A stretch of DNA of 6,934 nucleotides from an uncultured Clostridia bacterium (lineage in GTDB: Bacteria > Bacillota_A > Clostridia > UMGS1840 > HGM11507): contig CAKRUL010000073.1 of assembly GCA_934403665.1 (NCBI GenBank), forward strand, positions 1-6,934, given 5' to 3'. Below the pieces are notes generated by a model that saw only the letters and a program-made list of their open reading frames with translations, had not been told where the DNA came from and made no database searches. A program made the position numbers and the translations under genes. Positions 5,707-6,934 of the stretch are shown piece by piece. The number at the start of each line of letters is the position of its first letter. Position 1 is the stretch's first letter.

Positions 5707-5760
5707 AATACACACCTCGTTCTAACAAGATCAAATCATCCAACCAGTGATGGCTTGGAA

Positions 5761-6843
5761 TTAGTCCAAATATCCTTTTGCAGCCAGCAGTTCTGCCATT
5801 AACACAGCGCCGCCTGCCGCTCCCCGAAGTGTATTGTGGGACAGACAAACAAATTTGTAATCATATTGTGAATCTTCCCGTAATCTTCCGATAGAGACGG
5901 CCATGCCGTTTTCCAGATTCCGATCCAGCTTTGTCTGGGGACGGTTCTCTTCCTCAAAATAGTTCAAGAATTGTTTCGGTGCCGAGGGGAGGGTTAAGTC
6001 CTGCGGTTCTCCCTTATATTCTTTCCAGCATTTCTTGATTTCTTCTATGGTCGGTTTATGCTCGAAGGACACAAAGACAGCTGCCAAATGTCCATCGCTG
6101 ACAGGAACGCGAATACATTGCGTCGTGATGGAAGGCGCAGATGCCGGAATAATCTTTCCGTCTTTCAGTTCGCCCCATATCTTTAAAGGTTCCTGTTCGC
6201 TTTTTTCTTCTTCTCCGCCGATAAACGGAATGACATTATCCACAATGTCCGGGAAGGTTTCAAAGGTTTTTCCGGCACCGGAAATCGCCTGGTAAGTGCA
6301 GGCAAGTGCTTTTGTGACGCCGAATTTCATCAGCGGATGAAGTGCAGGAACATAGCTTTGCAGAGAACAATTGGATTTCACTGCGATGAAGCCTCTTTTG
6401 GTGCCGAGCCGTTTTCTCTGCGCTTCAATCACCTGTGCGTGATCCGCATTGATTTCCGGAATGATCATGGGAACATCTTCGGTTCCGCGATGGGCAGAAT
6501 TGTTGGAAATCACGGGGCATTCCGCTTTTGCATAAGTTTCTTCCAGGGCGCGGATTTCCTCTTTTTTCATATCCACGGCGCAAAAGATAAAATCTACGCT
6601 GGACGCAATTTTTTCCACATCTGCGGTTGCATCCAAAACAGTCATTTTTTTGATTGCTTCGGGAATCGGCGTTTTCATAGCCCAACGGCTTCCGACCGCT
6701 TCCTCATATGTTTTTCCGGCACTTCTCGCAGAAGCAGCAAGCGCTTTTACGTGAAACCACGGGTGATTTTCCAGCAGGGTGATAAACCGCTGCCCCACCA
6801 TACCGGTTGCGCCTACAACGGCGACATTGAACGTTTTCATCAT
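5761..6843 (-). CDS. asd: Aspartate-semialdehyde dehydrogenase (archaeal/fungal-like branch)
   Basis: About 360 residues. It reduces aspartyl phosphate to aspartate semialdehyde with NADPH, supplying DapA encoded next in the operon and also the threonine/methionine branch. Numbered from the 6843 start: the nucleotide motif GATGMVGQRF begins at 11, VISNNSAHR is near 111-119, the catalytic cysteine is C159 in AVKSNCSLQ, AISGAGKTFETFPDI covers the substrate/phosphate region, and the acid/base histidine is H252 in RVPVSDGHLAAVFV. The SNCSLQ and ISGAGKTF forms and the length resemble the archaeal/fungal-type enzymes rather than the E. coli type (which has the SNCTTAP-like form). Three ATGs run in tandem (6846, 6843, 6840) behind GGAGG (6851-6855); 6843 gives the best spacing, 7 bases. 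The longer open frame to the window end would translate the leader hairpin region and is rejected. Confidence 0.94.
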   Translation of the reverse strand: MMKTFNVAVVGATGMVGQRFITLLENHPWFHVKALAASARSAGKTYEEAVGSRWAMKTPIPEAIKKMTVLDATADVEKIASSVDFIFCAVDMKKEEIRALEETYAKAECPVISNNSAHRGTEDVPMIIPEINADHAQVIEAQRKRLGTKRGFIAVKSNCSLQSYVPALHPLMKFGVTKALACTYQAISGAGKTFETFPDIVDNVIPFIGGEEEKSEQEPLKIWGELKDGKIIPASAPSITTQCIRVPVSDGHLAAVFVSFEHKPTIEEIKKCWKEYKGEPQDLTLPSAPKQFLNYFEEENRPQTKLDRNLENGMAVSIGRLREDSQYDYKFVCLSHNTLRGAAGGAVLMAELLAAKGYLD

Positions 6844-6876
6844 CATACATCCTCCAAATGATATAAGAATAAAAGA

Positions 6877-6896
6877 CCCCGCAATGCAAGGCGGAA
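6877..6896 (-). promoter_or_regulatory. Hairpin with T-run in the asd leader (attenuator or upstream terminator candidate)
   Basis: On the minus strand TTCCGC, CTTGCATT, GCGGGG forms a 6-bp stem (two outer G-T wobbles) with an 8-base loop, followed by TCTTTTATT. It ends about 30 bases before the asd start. It could terminate an upstream gene lying outside the window or act as a leader attenuator; too little upstream sequence is present to decide. No lysine-riboswitch core could be recognised in the roughly 90 bases available. Confidence 0.35.
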
Positions 6897-6934
6897 ACGT
6901 TTTTCGGACGGCTTTTGCCATACACAAACGTTTT
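6895..6934. repeat. Two AAACGTTT palindromes 31 bases apart upstream of asd
   Basis: AAACGTTTTT at 6895-6904 and AAACGTTTT at 6926-6934, each holding the self-complementary 8-mer AAACGTTT (6895-6902 and 6926-6933). The spacing of 31 bases is close to three helical turns, so a regulator could contact both on one DNA face. A related 12-base palindrome occurs in the HD-gene promoter (3246-3257). The second copy touches the window edge. Confidence 0.35.

Noticed and set aside
5056..5802. 248-codon plus-strand open frame
   Set aside because: It lies antisense to dapA, which has all its catalytic residues; the reverse frame has no recognisable domain and no ribosome site.
6337..6861. 174-codon plus-strand open frame
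   Set aside because: It is antisense to asd, phenylalanine- and histidine-rich as expected for a shadow frame, with no family match.
6847..6927. Longer asd reading frame starting near the window edge
   Set aside because: The extra residues are encoded by the hairpin-bearing leader, and a GGAGG site sits directly before the tandem ATGs at 6846-6838.
6847..6934. Lysine riboswitch upstream of asd
   Set aside because: The visible 88 bases contain no recognisable conserved core and are too short for the whole element; only a possible terminator hairpin can be supported.
1..6934. CRISPR array, tRNA, rRNA, insertion sequence or prophage genes
   Set aside because: No regularly spaced repeats, no tRNA cloverleaf or rRNA sequence was recognised, and no transposase, integrase or phage structural frame is present.

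Overview
The window looks like a chromosomal housekeeping segment from an anaerobic, spore-forming Firmicute, most likely class Clostridia. The grounds are a SleB-type cortex/cell-wall hydrolase with a copper-amine-oxidase-like stalk domain, a DUF1540 cysteine-rich mini-protein, an OadA-type carboxyltransferase, a fermentative D-lactate dehydrogenase, strong AGGAGG-type ribosome binding sites and TATAAT/TACAAT promoters. The genus cannot be fixed from this sequence alone. No phage, transposase, CRISPR, tRNA or rRNA gene is visible, and no gene-free stretch exceeds 300 bases.

Layout, left to right. (1) 1-597 (+) is the C-terminal part of an oxaloacetate decarboxylase/pyruvate carboxylase alpha-type carboxyltransferase, cut by the window edge and closed by a perfect palindromic terminator. 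(2) It converges on a minus-strand pair: ldhA (D-lactate dehydrogenase, 718-1755) and, upstream, a 55-residue DUF1540 gene (1937-2104). A 113-bp element with 18-bp inverted ends sits between the two. (3) Divergent from DUF1540 is the secreted SleB-family hydrolase (2320-3165, +), with a candidate promoter, a leader palindrome and a terminator. (4) Next is a single HD-domain phosphohydrolase gene (3299-3883, +) with a near-consensus promoter, closed by a bidirectional terminator. (5) Converging on it from the right is a lysine/diaminopimelate operon on the minus strand, transcribed asd (6843-5761), dapA (5706-4819), dapB (4801-4043).

How the genes work together. Asd, DapA and DapB carry out consecutive steps: aspartyl phosphate to aspartate semialdehyde to hydroxy-tetrahydrodipicolinate to tetrahydrodipicolinate. 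They supply lysine, meso-diaminopimelate for peptidoglycan and, in a spore former, the precursor of dipicolinate. The carboxyltransferase and LdhA act around pyruvate/oxaloacetate and NADH reoxidation. The SleB-like protein acts on the wall or spore cortex. The HD protein and DUF1540 have no assigned role.

I did not find a convincing undescribed multi-gene system. The most interesting leftovers are non-coding: a 23-bp sequence present at both convergent gene junctions (one copy overlapping the ldhA stop), the inverted-repeat element upstream of ldhA, and AAACGTTT palindromes at two promoter/leader regions. A cysteine-bearing C-terminal tail on LdhA is also worth checking.
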